A DNA stretch of 64,000 nt from Halomonas sp. S3-1-1. Its GTDB lineage: Bacteria; Pseudomonadota; Gammaproteobacteria; Pseudomonadales; Halomonadaceae. Every line of letters begins with the position of its first letter. The stretch's first letter is position 1. Where the stretch lies: NCBI RefSeq assembly GCF_023757625.1, contig NZ_JALGBZ010000001.1, positions 1-64,000 on the forward strand, read 5' to 3'. The position numbers were made by a program, and so were the translations under genes. Shown one piece after another: positions 1-8,435 of the stretch. The notes under the pieces are model-generated. The model ran no database searches. It was given only the letters and a program-made list of their open reading frames with translations, and had not been told where the DNA came from.

Positions 1-88
1 AGCGAGACCAGCTGGTTGATAGGCACGGTGTGGACGCACCGCAAGGTGTTGAGCTAACGTGTACTAATGGCCCGTGAGGCTTGACCCT
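1..88 (+). rRNA. rrl: 23S ribosomal RNA, 3' end (partial)
   Basis: The first 88 bases match the conserved 3' end of bacterial 23S rRNA, including GAGCTAACGTGTACTAATGG and the final CCGTGAGGCTTGACC. The rest of the gene lies before the window. The spacer to the 5S gene (about 89-192) contains no tRNA. The exact 3' end was placed by comparison with the E. coli end and may be off by a few bases. Confidence 0.95.
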
Positions 89-192
89 ATAACACCCAAG
101 GGGTTCGGCCCGCAGTGACAACGACGCCCGAGAGGGCCCGGATACGCCAGAGACGATCACAAGACCGTCAGCATGATAGACATTGCCAGTTA

Positions 193-311
193 CGCCTGAC
201 GACCATGGCTTGCGTGAACCACCCGATCCCTTGCCGAACTCGGAAGTGAAACCGCAACGCGCCGATGGTAGTGTGGGGTCTCCCCATGCGAGAGTAGGTT
301 ATCGTCAGGCA
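193..311 (+). rRNA. rrf: 5S ribosomal RNA
   Basis: The stretch has the 5S hallmarks: terminal helix strands GCCTGACGA at the start and TCGTCAGGC at the end, the segment CCGAACTCGGAAGTGAAAC, and CGCCGATGGTAGTGTGGGGT. The length is about 119 nt, normal for 5S rRNA. It follows 23S rRNA in the usual 16S-23S-5S order and is followed directly by a strong terminator. The ends are set by the terminal helix and could shift by one or two bases. Confidence 0.95.
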
Positions 312-323
312 CCCATTCGAAAA

Positions 324-359
324 AGCCCCGAGCACATTGTGTTCGGGGCTTTTTTTTTT
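324..359 (+). terminator. rRNA operon intrinsic terminator
   Basis: A 12-bp stem (AGCCCCGAGCAC paired with GTGTTCGGGGCT, one G-T pair) with a 3-nt loop is followed by nine T residues. It lies 13 bases after 5S rRNA, so it ends the rRNA operon. Confidence 0.93.
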
Positions 360-399
360 ATGCATGGAAAAAAGCAAGGAAAAGGCCCGGCAGGCAGGG

Positions 400-607
400 T
401 GCCTGCCGCCCCACCCAAGCGACGCGGTGCGCCGCATCGCTGGCTGACGCCTGCTCCTACAAGACAATCGCGCCCCGATCCACTGCAGGAGCCCGATTCA
501 TCGGGCGATGGCGGCATCAGCCGCCCGGGTGGGATTGGCTGCCACCGTGCCTGCTGTCCACCCAAGCGACGCGGTGCGCCGCATCGCTGGCTGACGCCTG
601 CTCCTGC
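400..607. repeat. Cluster of three REP-like palindromic elements
   Basis: This fills the gene-free stretch between the rRNA terminator and the SDR gene. A 48-bp segment at 411-458 recurs exactly at 558-605. Read on the minus strand, each copy begins G(T/C)AGGAGC and contains GCGATGCGG-CGCA-CCGCGTCGC, a near-perfect hairpin. Between them, on the plus strand, 485-515 begins GCAGGAGC and has the perfect hairpin GCCCGAT-TC-ATCGGGC followed by GATGGCGGC. The order is therefore minus, plus, minus, as in the BIME arrangements of Pseudomonas and enterobacteria. No coding capacity is apparent. The REP label rests on this pattern; copy number in the genome is unknown. Confidence 0.75.
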
Positions 608-659
608 GGAGACGGGGCACAGCATGTACGCTTAGAGTCCTGACGTTAATTTACCTCCA

Positions 660-1400
660 CTACCACTCGATGGGTTCTCCGGCCCAATCCCAAAAGCTGC
701 CGGTATCTTCGGGTGTGCGCTGATCGATGACCTTTAAAAGGCTTTCGGCAACGAAGGTGGGCGTAAAGAGCTTATCCTGGGGAACACGCGCCTGAAACGG
801 CTCGGAAAGCGACGTATCGGTCGTACCCGGATGCAGGCATAGAACGATGGCCTGCTTGTTGAGTCGGCCCAGTTCGATGGAGGCGGTTTTCATCAGCATG
901 TTGTGCGCGGCCTTGCTGGCACGATAGCTGTACCAGCCGCCGAAGCCGTTATCGCCAATCGAGCCGACTCGCGCCGAAAGGCTGGCCACGATGGTAGGGT
1001 GTGAACCCTTGAGTGAGTCGTTGAGTACCAACAATAATCGTAGCGGAGTCGCGGCGTTTACGTGCATGACGTGAGCGAAAGCATCGACATCGAACTGCTC
1101 CAACCGCTTTTCCGGCTGAACGCCGTGCTCGTCATCGTGCAGTATGCCAACCGTATTGAAGAGAAGATGAAGCGGACGCCCTTCTGTCTCGGCGGCCAGC
1201 GCATCGAGTCCGGATTGCGTCGTGATATCCGCGGCAAGTGAGGTAACGCGCGCATCGTCTAAAGCGATATCGCGACGGCTAACGGCAATGACCCTGCCGA
1301 TATGGGTCGAATCGAGAAGCGCTTTGATCATGGCATGACCAATCCCACCATTGGCGCCGGTGACGACCGCGGTAAACTTTTCGGGTAGATGGTCGAGCAT
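660..1400 (-). CDS. SDR family NAD(P)-dependent oxidoreductase (CsgA/C-factor-like)
   Basis: A 246-residue classical short-chain dehydrogenase/reductase. The nucleotide-binding motif TGANGGIG lies at residues 14-21, followed by a Rossmann pattern. The catalytic Tyr and Lys are in SYRASK, with a preceding Ser in the VASLSARVGS segment. The length is typical for a single-domain SDR. The start is supported by AAGGAAG a few bases upstream of the ATG. The substrate cannot be predicted; the overall pattern resembles the C-factor (CsgA-like) group. It stands between the rRNA operon and the flagellar block, and nothing ties it to motility. Confidence 0.88.
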   Translation of the reverse strand: MLDHLPEKFTAVVTGANGGIGHAMIKALLDSTHIGRVIAVSRRDIALDDARVTSLAADITTQSGLDALAAETEGRPLHLLFNTVGILHDDEHGVQPEKRLEQFDVDAFAHVMHVNAATPLRLLLVLNDSLKGSHPTIVASLSARVGSIGDNGFGGWYSYRASKAAHNMLMKTASIELGRLNKQAIVLCLHPGTTDTSLSEPFQARVPQDKLFTPTFVAESLLKVIDQRTPEDTGSFWDWAGEPIEW

Positions 1401-1513
1401 TCGACACTTCCTTGTAGAACATGAGTATTCTTATTGAAGCGTCTTGTACAGGATTTGTCTATTTATGGGCGCGTAGAAGAGGATGGCTTGCAAACAGAAG
1501 CGTAGAAGAAGCG

Positions 1514-1963
1514 TCAGGCAGAGGTATTGAGGCGGCTCGACTGTGCCTGATTGCGTCCGTTGGGCTGATAAAGCGTTTTCTCGGCAATTTGCTGAATATA
1601 GTTCAACATATCCTGGTTGTGTTTCATGCGCACCGAGAGCATTTGCCCCGTCAGCGCGTTCATGCGGCCAGCGCGCTCGCTTTTATCCAAAAAGCGCTCC
1701 CAGTTTTCCTGACAGCCGGCATCCGACGCGGCCTTGAAGGCACCGTTGGCATCATCATCGTAGCCCAAACGATTCTGAGTAGTGCGCCGTAAGGTTTCCA
1801 TTCGCTCCAACGCGCCCAACACCGTTTGCTTGGTCTCGGCGAGCGTGGCGAGAGCCTCACCGTCGATATCCCCTTGTGTCAGCAACTGCTGCTCTTTGGC
1901 GAGTAGCTCAAGGAGTTCGTCCAAACGCTGATGCTGGTCGAAAAGCAAACGGGAAAGACTCAT
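1514..1963 (-). CDS. flgN: FlgN, export chaperone for hook-junction proteins
   Basis: A 149-residue, mostly helical, Gln/Leu/Glu-rich protein without membrane segments. FlgN family members are cytoplasmic chaperones that bind FlgK and FlgL before export. The call rests on the N-terminal helix pattern (LLFDQHQRLDELLELLAKE), the size and the location directly after flgM with a 6-base gap. The flgM-flgN pair is expected to share the sigma-28 site at 2300-2326 and possibly also read-through from flgA. FlgK and FlgL are encoded at 10655-13551. Confidence 0.9.
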   Translation of the reverse strand: MSLSRLLFDQHQRLDELLELLAKEQQLLTQGDIDGEALATLAETKQTVLGALERMETLRRTTQNRLGYDDDANGAFKAASDAGCQENWERFLDKSERAGRMNALTGQMLSVRMKHNQDMLNYIQQIAEKTLYQPNGRNQAQSSRLNTSA

Positions 1964-1969
1964 AAGCGA

Positions 1970-2233
1970 TTACTCTTTGAGCTGAGCGATCAGGCCATCG
2001 GCGATACGGTCGGCGCGAATTTCGAGACGCCCTTCGCGAATAGCGTCGCGAATTTCATCCACTCGAGCCATATCGATGTCCTGGGAGTCGTCCATGTGCA
2101 TCTGGCTCAAGCGCGTGGACTCGCGAGTGGTACTGCCTTCTGGCGATGACTGTGTGCCGCCGACTTTTTGCGTATCGTCACGCTGTTGCGTCTGATTAGT
2201 GCGCAGCAGCGGATTCAGGTTATCAATTTTCAC
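1970..2233 (-). CDS. flgM: FlgM, anti-sigma-28 factor
   Basis: An 87-residue protein beginning MKIDNLNPLL, with a polar disordered N-terminal half and a C-terminal helix region (VDEIRDAIREGRLEIRADRI) typical of FlgM. It binds FliA (51554-52252) and is exported through the finished hook, releasing FliA for late gene transcription. The start codon is GTG, preceded by GAGGGT at 8-9 bases. A sigma-28 promoter lies about 67 bases upstream, giving the usual feedback in which FliA drives its own inhibitor. Confidence 0.95.
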   Translation of the reverse strand: MKIDNLNPLLRTNQTQQRDDTQKVGGTQSSPEGSTTRESTRLSQMHMDDSQDIDMARVDEIRDAIREGRLEIRADRIADGLIAQLKE

Positions 2234-2299
2234 GTTGTGTGACCCTCATCGTCAACGTTGAAGCGCTCTAAACGCCATGGTTTTATGCCGTTATAAAGA

Positions 2300-2326
2300 G
2301 TATCGGCGCTCTTTGAGAGGACTTTA
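2300..2326 (-). promoter_or_regulatory. Sigma-28 (FliA) promoter for flgMN
   Basis: On the minus strand TAAAGTCC, an 11-base spacer and GCCGATAC match the enterobacterial sigma-28 consensus (TAAAGTTT-N11-GCCGATAA) in both boxes and in spacing. It sits between flgA and flgM, where enteric bacteria also have one. Confidence 0.85.
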
Positions 2327-2335
2327 GACGTTGAC

Positions 2336-3052
2336 TCAAAAATCTACGGTGACAGTGCCATCGCCGGTAATACGGGCGGTCACGAGTTCACGCGTATCAA
2401 AGCGCACGCGTATCCGTGCATTCAAGGCGCCGCCTTCGAGCGCCTCGCCTTCACGTGAAATACGAAACCCCGAGCCTTGAGCTATGACCGTTACGCGCTC
2501 GCCGCGTTCCACCATTTCCGGTGCCTTGAGAGCGTGCGCCTGAAAGGCGTCGCCGCTGCGGATAGGGCGCTGAGTTACCATGCCAATAATAGCATTTTCG
2601 TCGGTCAATGCGTTGCCTGCAAGATCTCCGAGGCTGCCCTGGCGCTGTGTCACCATGGCGGGCGTAATTATCGTATTGCGCGCGATATCCTGAGAGGCCA
2701 CCGTGTAGCTTCCCATGACGTCTACCTGAGCCTGCATGTAGCGCACCTGTCGGCGCGCTTCGCCGCAGCGTACGCCTACCGATACGCGCCCTAAAGGCGC
2801 TTGGCTTGCATTGGGCAGAAAGGGCTCTGGCGCAACGCAGGTCGCCAAATGAGGCGAGGGCGGGGCAACCTCGATCACCACTTCCTGACCAAGCGATTGC
2901 GCCTGCTGATAGAGAAAGTTCTGCACCGTTTCGACCAGCGTTTGGTCCTCCGCTCTGGCTGATACTCCCCAAGCCATGGAAAGAACGACAGTCAAGCAAA
3001 GCGCTAGCGCACGAACCCAATTGGGGCGCACCTGAAACAGCGAATAGGGCAT
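2336..3052 (-). CDS. flgA: FlgA, P-ring assembly chaperone
   Basis: A 238-residue secreted protein. Residues 1-34 form a signal peptide (hydrophobic core ALALCLTVVLSMAWG, then SARA). The mature part has the C-terminal SAF-like region containing SQDIARNTIITPAMVTQRQG and a terminal beta-rich stretch, as in FlgA. It helps FlgI (8436-9557) polymerise into the periplasmic P ring. It is transcribed away from flgB across a 201-bp intergenic region, the same divergent arrangement as in E. coli. No sigma-28 site with the right spacing was seen upstream, consistent with an early (FlhDC-dependent) promoter. Confidence 0.94.
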   Translation of the reverse strand: MPYSLFQVRPNWVRALALCLTVVLSMAWGVSARAEDQTLVETVQNFLYQQAQSLGQEVVIEVAPPSPHLATCVAPEPFLPNASQAPLGRVSVGVRCGEARRQVRYMQAQVDVMGSYTVASQDIARNTIITPAMVTQRQGSLGDLAGNALTDENAIIGMVTQRPIRSGDAFQAHALKAPEMVERGERVTVIAQGSGFRISREGEALEGGALNARIRVRFDTRELVTARITGDGTVTVDF

Positions 3053-3253
3053 GTAAGTTATCGCTTGAGCAAAAGAGTGGTTGGAACTTTAAACATTAAC
3101 CAGTGAGCAAAAGCTTAATGCAATAGCTCATAGTGAATAATGCGAAATGATGGGTTAAAAGGCACTTGTTCCATGCTTTAGGCTGATGTGGCCTTCCCTA
3201 TTATGCATCCTCAGAAATGCCCGGATTATCTTTGCCTCGCCAATGGGGGATGC

Positions 3254-3679
3254 ATGTTCGATCAGCTGGAGTCTGCCTTCAACTTTCATCAGCGCGCGCT
3301 TGGCCTTCGTCAAGCGCGCCACGATGTGCTGGCGGCCAACATCGCCAACGCCGACACGCCCAACTTCAAGGCGCGTGATATCGACTTCGCCAGCGAGCTT
3401 AAAAAGGCCGTTAGCGCTGGAGCACCCGCCCAACAAGGCGGCGGGGTATCGCTTGCACGTACCTCCGAGCGCCATATCGAATCGCAGGGGCGCGCTTGGC
3501 AGAGTACCAGTACGGACCTTCTTTACCGGGTGCCCGACCAGCCGAGCCTCGATGGCAATACCGTCGATATGGACCGGGAGCGTTCACAGTTCACCGACAA
3601 CGCCCTTCGCTATCAGGCGGGGCTGACGATCATGAACCGCCGCATTCAGGGCCTCAAAAACGCGATGCAGCCGGAATAA
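3254..3679 (+). CDS. flgB: FlgB, proximal rod protein
   Basis: A 141-residue rod protein with the flagellar axial N-terminal motif (VLAANIANADTPNF) and a C-terminal helix for coiled-coil packing. The ATG at 3254 was chosen because it is preceded by GGGGGA and gives the standard N terminus MFDQLE; the frame is open further upstream, but that extension does not look like FlgB. It is the first gene of the long flgB-J series. The 201 bp shared with flgA should hold both early promoters; no clear sigma-54 or sigma-28 element was found there. Confidence 0.95.
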   Translation: MFDQLESAFNFHQRALGLRQARHDVLAANIANADTPNFKARDIDFASELKKAVSAGAPAQQGGGVSLARTSERHIESQGRAWQSTSTDLLYRVPDQPSLDGNTVDMDRERSQFTDNALRYQAGLTIMNRRIQGLKNAMQPE

Positions 3680-3705
3680 TCCGGCGCAAGGAGAGATAAC
3701 CCACG

Positions 3706-4116
3706 ATGTCGATGTTCTCAGCCTTTGATATCGCAAGCTCAGCGCTTAGCGCCCAGGCCCAGCGGATGAACGTAACCGCCAGCAACATGGCCAACGCCGA
3801 CAGTATCGCCGGCCCGGACGGTGAAACCTACCGCGCCAAGCAGGTGATGTTCGAAACCCAAGCCCAAAACAACCGTTATGGTGTGGGCGGTGTACGCGTC
3901 ACCGAGGTCGTCGAAGACGAGTCGCCGCTGCGCCTTGAGTACATGCCCGGTCATCCGGCGGCGGATGAGGAGGGCTATGTGGCCAAGCCCAACGTCGAGC
4001 CGGTTCACGAAATGGTCAACATGATCTCCGCTTCGCGCTCGTATCAGGCCAATGTCGAGGTCTTCAATACGACCAAACAGATGATGATTCAGACACTCTC
4101 GCTCGGTGAGGGCTAA
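3706..4116 (+). CDS. flgC: FlgC, proximal rod protein
   Basis: A 136-residue rod component with the axial-protein N-terminal pattern (NVTASNMANADSIAGPDG) and the C-terminal SYQANVEVFNTTKQMM helix shared by rod and hook proteins. It is exported by the flagellar type III apparatus and polymerises with FlgB and FlgF between the MS ring and FlgG. An AGGAGAG ribosome-binding site precedes the ATG. Two bases separate it from flgD. Confidence 0.96.
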   Translation: MSMFSAFDIASSALSAQAQRMNVTASNMANADSIAGPDGETYRAKQVMFETQAQNNRYGVGGVRVTEVVEDESPLRLEYMPGHPAADEEGYVAKPNVEPVHEMVNMISASRSYQANVEVFNTTKQMMIQTLSLGEG

Positions 4117-4118
4117 AC

Positions 4119-4817
4119 ATGAATATCGATTCAAGCGTGATCAATAGCATCAATGGCGCTAACGGCAGCGGCAGGCCCAATCTCTCCGCCAGCCAGTCCC
4201 AGGAAATGCGCGATAGCTTCATGACGCTGTTGATTACTCAGCTGCAAAATCAGGACCCGATGAATCCAATGGATAACTCGGAGATGACGTCCCAGCTGGC
4301 TCAGATCAATACCGTCAGCGGGATAGAGCAGCTCAACGATACGTTGAACGGCATTACCCAGCAGATGGATGCCGGGCGCGCACTTCAGGCGGCAGGGCTG
4401 ATCGACAAAGCGGTGCTGGTGCCTGGCAATAACGTCATGGTCAGCTCCGATACGGAAAACGGCAGCTACGCCACACCGTTTGGGATCGAGCTCGATAAAC
4501 CCGCCGAGCAGGTGGTGGCCACCGTCACCGGCCAGTCTGGCGAGGTCGTTTACACCCGCGAGCTGGGTCCGGTGAAGGCAGGCGTCGAGTCCTTTAGTTG
4601 GGGTGGGCTGACCAACGAGGGCGTGGCGGTACCGGCGGGCGCCTACAAGGTGAATTTCAGAGCGACCGATGCCGAAGGCGAGCTTCTCGAGTCGCGTGCG
4701 CTGAACTATGCGCTGGTGCAAGGCGTATCGCCCGGTAATGGCGGCAGTGACGTTCGCCTGGATCTTGGCGCTATTTATGGCCAGGTAGGACTCGACCAGA
4801 TCAAACAGATTCTTTGA
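4119..4817 (+). CDS. flgD: FlgD, hook-capping scaffold protein
   Basis: A 232-residue protein with the FlgD N-terminal signature FMTLLITQLQNQDPMNPMD (residues about 33-51) followed by Ser/Thr-rich and beta-sandwich regions. FlgD sits at the growing hook tip and guides FlgE assembly; it is lost when FlgK arrives. It lies 2 bases after flgC and 36 bases before flgE, in the standard order. Confidence 0.96.
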   Translation: MNIDSSVINSINGANGSGRPNLSASQSQEMRDSFMTLLITQLQNQDPMNPMDNSEMTSQLAQINTVSGIEQLNDTLNGITQQMDAGRALQAAGLIDKAVLVPGNNVMVSSDTENGSYATPFGIELDKPAEQVVATVTGQSGEVVYTRELGPVKAGVESFSWGGLTNEGVAVPAGAYKVNFRATDAEGELLESRALNYALVQGVSPGNGGSDVRLDLGAIYGQVGLDQIKQIL

Positions 4818-4853
4818 TCGTTCGCTCAATACTTATATTAGCAGGAGAGCATC

Positions 4854-6092
4854 ATGAGCTTTTCTCAAGCACTTAGCGGTTTGAACGCGCAGCGCGAAAA
4901 GCTGGGCGCTATTGGTAACAATATCGCCAACTCGCAAACCGTAGGGTTCAAGAGTTCCAGCGTACAATTTGCCGATGTCTACGCGCAATCGCGTATTGGA
5001 CTTGGGGTACGTACGGCGGGAGTCTTACAGGATTTTAGCCAAGGTAGTGTCGAATCTTCTTCACGCAACATGGACTTGGCGATTTCCGGCGAAGGGTTTT
5101 TTCGCTTCCAACAGCCCAGTGGTGATGTTGGCTACTCGCGCAACGGACAGCTTACCATGACGCCTACAGGCGAACTGGTAAATGCTCAAGGCGCGCAGAT
5201 CATGGGCTACCCCGCAGACGCCTTGGGCAATGTCCTTGCCGGCGGCAACGTGGCGCCTCTGAGCGTGGACCCGGGTGATTTGGAAGCGAGTGCCACCAGC
5301 GAGCTTGGCTTGACACTGAACTTGAATAGTGGCCAGCCAGTTATCGGTGGCGCCGGACCGACTGAGCAAGAGCTAATTGACGGTATTGGTGCTGATAGCT
5401 ACACCTTCTCCTCCAACCCAACGGTTTTCGACTCGCAGGGCAACGCACGTAATTTGACACTTTACTTCACTAAGACCGATGCCAATGAATGGAGGGTGGA
5501 TGGCCGCTTATCCGGTGGCCCCGGCGGTGCTCAAACCTATGGATTGCCCAACCTGACAACACTTACATTCAATGAGAACGGTACGCTTGTCGGTGGTGGC
5601 GACGCGGGTTTGACTATCAATAATGGAGAGTTCGACGGCAACAATTTGGCGAACCTGGACATTGACCTCGCCTTTGCCGGTACTACCCAGTTTGCTAATA
5701 CGTCGACAGTGAATGACATTACTCAAAATGGCTACACCTCGGGTTCTCTAGTGGGCATTAGCATCCAGCAGGACGGTACTGTGATGCGCAATTACTCCAA
5801 TGAACAGTCGCGTGCGGCAGGCCAGATTTCGCTGGTAAGTTTCCGTAATCCGGAAGGCTTGCAGCCGATAGGTGACAACCTTTGGAGTGCGACATCCTCA
5901 TCAGGCCAAGAGCTCGTTGGCGCACCTGGCACGGGCCTTCGTGGTTTGATTCAACCCGGTGCCACTGAAAACTCTAACGTCGATTTGGCTCAGGAGCTGG
6001 TCGATATGATCGTTGCCCAGCGCGCCTACCAGGCGAACTCGCAGACCATCAGTACCCAGGATGAGCTCCTGCAGACCATTATCAACTTGTAA
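4854..6092 (+). CDS. flgE: FlgE, hook protein
   Basis: A 412-residue hook subunit. The N-terminal axial motif (GNNIANSQTVGFKSS) and the C-terminal VDMIVAQRAYQANSQTIST are conserved; the middle (about residues 90-350) is the variable, outward-facing part. AGGAGAGC precedes the ATG. A hand count of one 60-base line gives 53% GC in the central part (5401-5460) against 65% in flgF (6421-6480), so the exposed domain may have a different compositional history. Length is close to the enteric homologue. Confidence 0.96.
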   Translation: MSFSQALSGLNAQREKLGAIGNNIANSQTVGFKSSSVQFADVYAQSRIGLGVRTAGVLQDFSQGSVESSSRNMDLAISGEGFFRFQQPSGDVGYSRNGQLTMTPTGELVNAQGAQIMGYPADALGNVLAGGNVAPLSVDPGDLEASATSELGLTLNLNSGQPVIGGAGPTEQELIDGIGADSYTFSSNPTVFDSQGNARNLTLYFTKTDANEWRVDGRLSGGPGGAQTYGLPNLTTLTFNENGTLVGGGDAGLTINNGEFDGNNLANLDIDLAFAGTTQFANTSTVNDITQNGYTSGSLVGISIQQDGTVMRNYSNEQSRAAGQISLVSFRNPEGLQPIGDNLWSATSSSGQELVGAPGTGLRGLIQPGATENSNVDLAQELVDMIVAQRAYQANSQTISTQDELLQTIINL

Positions 6093-6121
6093 TAGTGGGG
6101 CCGACTAGAGAGGAGTAGCGC

Positions 6122-6880
6122 GTGGATAGAATGCTGTATACCGCCATGAGCGGTGCCAAGAACGCGATGGATCAGCAGTCGGTAGTGAGCAACAACCTCT
6201 CCAACGTGTCGACGGCGGGGTTTCGCGCTCAGCTGCAGGCGGCGCGCTCGGTGCCCGTACTGGGCGCGGGCGCGCTCGAAACGCGCGTCTCGGCGGTGAC
6301 CACCACGCCGGGCAGCGACTTTTCTCAAGGGCCTATCGAGCAGACCGGTCGCGGGCTGGACGTGGCCATGCAGGACGGTGCCTGGCTTGCGGTGCTGGCC
6401 GACGACGGTACCGAGGCCTACACCCGGCGCGGTGATCTTCAGGTGGATAGCGACGGTGTGCTGCTCAACATGGGTCGCCCGGTGGTGGGCGACGGCGGGC
6501 CGATCGCGCTGCCCCAGGGCGCGCAGATCTCCATCGGCGCTGACGGCACCATTAGTGCCATTCCCCAAGGGGAAGGGCCAAATGCGCTGGTCGATGTAGG
6601 ACGCATCAAGCTGGTGACGCCGGACGAGCCGACGCTAACCCGCGGTGACGACGGCCTATTTCGTGCTCCGCTCAATGAAGAGGGTGTGCCCGGCGTGCTG
6701 CCTGGCGACGAGACCGCACGCTTGGTGAGCGGCGCGCTCGAGGGCAGTAACGTCAGCGCGGTGGACGCCATGGTGACGATGATCGATGTACAGCGTCGCT
6801 ACGACATGCAGATGCGCGTGCTCAGCAATGCCGACGAGAACGCCCAGCGCGCCAACAGCATGCTTTCACTTCAGGGCTGA
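6122..6880 (+). CDS. flgF: FlgF, proximal rod protein
   Basis: A 252-residue rod protein starting MDRMLYTAMSGA, the usual FlgF N terminus. The start is GTG at 6122, with AGGAG six bases upstream; the ATG nine bases later would remove the conserved MDR. The axial motif NNLSNVSTAGFRAQ and a C-terminal MIDVQRRYDMQMR helix are present. It lies between flgE and flgG as in most flagellar operons. Confidence 0.96.
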   Translation: MDRMLYTAMSGAKNAMDQQSVVSNNLSNVSTAGFRAQLQAARSVPVLGAGALETRVSAVTTTPGSDFSQGPIEQTGRGLDVAMQDGAWLAVLADDGTEAYTRRGDLQVDSDGVLLNMGRPVVGDGGPIALPQGAQISIGADGTISAIPQGEGPNALVDVGRIKLVTPDEPTLTRGDDGLFRAPLNEEGVPGVLPGDETARLVSGALEGSNVSAVDAMVTMIDVQRRYDMQMRVLSNADENAQRANSMLSLQG

Positions 6881-6910
6881 CCCCAACCGCCCGATTAAAG
6901 GACAAACCTC

Positions 6911-7693
6911 ATGATCAAATCGTTGTGGACGGCAAAGACGGGGCTCGAGTCGCAGCAGACCAAGCTCGACGTGATCTCCAACAACCTGGCCAACGTGAGC
7001 ACCAACGGCTTCAAGCGTTCGCGCCCGGTATTCGAGGATTTGCTGTACCAAAACATGCGCCAGCCCGGCGCTCAGAACAATATTCAGGATCGACTGCCCT
7101 CGGGTATGCAGGTGGGTACCGGCGTGCGCGCCGTGGCCACCGAGCGCTTGCATACTCAGGGCGGGCTGGAGCGCACCGATAACTCGCGCGACTTGGCCAT
7201 CAGCGGCGACGGCTTTTTTCAGGTGCTGCTACCCGACGGTACGATCGGGTATACCCGCGATGGCGGCTTTCAGCTCAACGAAAACGGCCAGATGGTGACC
7301 GCCAACGGCTATCCGCTGGAACCGGCGATCTTCGTGCCACCCAATGCCCTGTCGATCGGTATCGGCGAAGACGGCACGGTGAGCGTACGTCAGCCCGGGG
7401 TCGCCCAGGATGCGGATATCGGCCAGATTACCGTAGCTTCCTTCATCAACCCGACGGGGCTCGAGAGCATCGGTGGCAACCTTTATTTGGAAACCGGGGC
7501 GTCCGGCGCGCCGAACCAGGATATTCCCGGCAACAACGGCGCCGGCCGGCTCTTCCAAGGCTACGTGGAGACCTCCAACGTCAACGTAGTGGAGGAGATG
7601 GTCAATATGATCCAGACCCAGCGCGCCTACGAAATCAACAGCCGTGCGGTCTCCACCAGCGACGAAATGCTGGCGCGGTTGAGCCAGCTGTAA
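6911..7693 (+). CDS. flgG: FlgG, distal rod protein
   Basis: A 260-residue protein, the normal FlgG length, with [17 protein letters not shown] near the N terminus and [15 protein letters not shown] near the C terminus. FlgG forms the distal drive-shaft that passes through the P and L rings encoded just downstream. The segment [20 protein letters not shown] is characteristic of FlgG and separates it from FlgF. Confidence 0.97.
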   Translation: MIKSLWTAKTGLESQQTKLDVISNNLANVSTNGFKRSRPVFEDLLYQNMRQPGAQNNIQDRLPSGMQVGTGVRAVATERLHTQGGLERTDNSRDLAISGDGFFQVLLPDGTIGYTRDGGFQLNENGQMVTANGYPLEPAIFVPPNALSIGIGEDGTVSVRQPGVAQDADIGQITVASFINPTGLESIGGNLYLETGASGAPNQDIPGNNGAGRLFQGYVETSNVNVVEEMVNMIQTQRAYEINSRAVSTSDEMLARLSQL

Positions 7694-7709
7694 TCGCAGG
7701 AGTTCGGTC

Positions 7710-8417
7710 TTGAACACAGGGCGTTCGATGCACAAACAAACCGCGCTTTTTCGCCGTTTTGCGCAGCTAGCCGTGGCGCTGTTGATTCTTCTAATCGCCG
7801 GGTGCGCGCAGATTCCGCGTGCGTCGGTGGTCGGCGAGCAGGAGCAGATCAACATCATCGACCGGCCGCCGGCGGTGGCCAACGGCTCGATCTATCAATC
7901 GCGCCGCGGCTACCACCCGCTGTTCGAGGACCGCCGCCCGCGGGCGATTGGCGACATTTTGACCATCGTGCTCAACGAGCAGGTCAGCGCGAGCCAGAAC
8001 TCGCAGTCGAGTGCCAACCGCAGCGGCTCTGGCTCGCTCGATATCGCCCAGATTCCCGAGATCATCGACTTTCTGGAAGATTACGGCTTCGATGTTGCTG
8101 GCGACAACGTCTTTGCCGGCAGCGGCACCACCCAGGCCAACAACACCATGACCGGCACGATCACCGTCTCGGTATTGGAAGTGCTCAACAACGGCTATCT
8201 TCGCGTGCGCGGTGAAAAGCAGATCGCGATCAACCAAGGGACTGAATTCATTCGCTTCTCCGGCGTGGTCAATCCGCAAACGGTGACGGCGGCCAATACC
8301 GTTCCCTCCAATCAGGTCGCCGATGCGCGCATCGAGTACGTAGGCGATGGCTACATCAACGAAGCGCAGCACATGGGCTGGCTGCAGCGCTTTTTCCTCA
8401 ACGTGTCGCCGTTCTAG
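7710..8417 (+). CDS. flgH: FlgH, L-ring lipoprotein
   Basis: About 235 residues. A lipoprotein signal ends with the lipobox LIAGC, so the mature protein is lipidated and anchored in the outer membrane. The FlgH core (RPRAIGDILTIVLNEQVSAS) is present. The TTG at 7710 is preferred because CAGGAG lies seven bases upstream; the ATG at 7728 is an alternative that keeps the signal peptide. Together with FlgI it forms the bushing through which the rod turns. Confidence 0.94.
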   Translation: MNTGRSMHKQTALFRRFAQLAVALLILLIAGCAQIPRASVVGEQEQINIIDRPPAVANGSIYQSRRGYHPLFEDRRPRAIGDILTIVLNEQVSASQNSQSSANRSGSGSLDIAQIPEIIDFLEDYGFDVAGDNVFAGSGTTQANNTMTGTITVSVLEVLNNGYLRVRGEKQIAINQGTEFIRFSGVVNPQTVTAANTVPSNQVADARIEYVGDGYINEAQHMGWLQRFFLNVSPF

Positions 8418-8435
8418 GCGCTCGAGAAGAGAGTG

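Noticed and set aside
89-192. tRNA gene in the 23S-5S spacer
   Set aside because: No cloverleaf or conserved TTC loop sequence is visible, and the spacer is only about 104 bases with other short dyads.
183-635. Open frames across the 5S rRNA and REP region
   Set aside because: They run through 5S rRNA and repeated palindromes and have no protein-like sequence.
3063-3110. Possible sigma-28 promoter for flgA (TAAAGTT ... GCGATAA on the minus strand)
   Set aside because: The spacer is about 20 bases, far longer than the 11 seen at the four accepted sites.
3148-3200. Possible sigma-54 promoter (AAGGCAC ... ATGC) upstream of flgB
   Set aside because: The GG and GC doublets are 12 bases apart rather than the required 10, and FlhDC-type control makes a sigma-54 promoter unnecessary.
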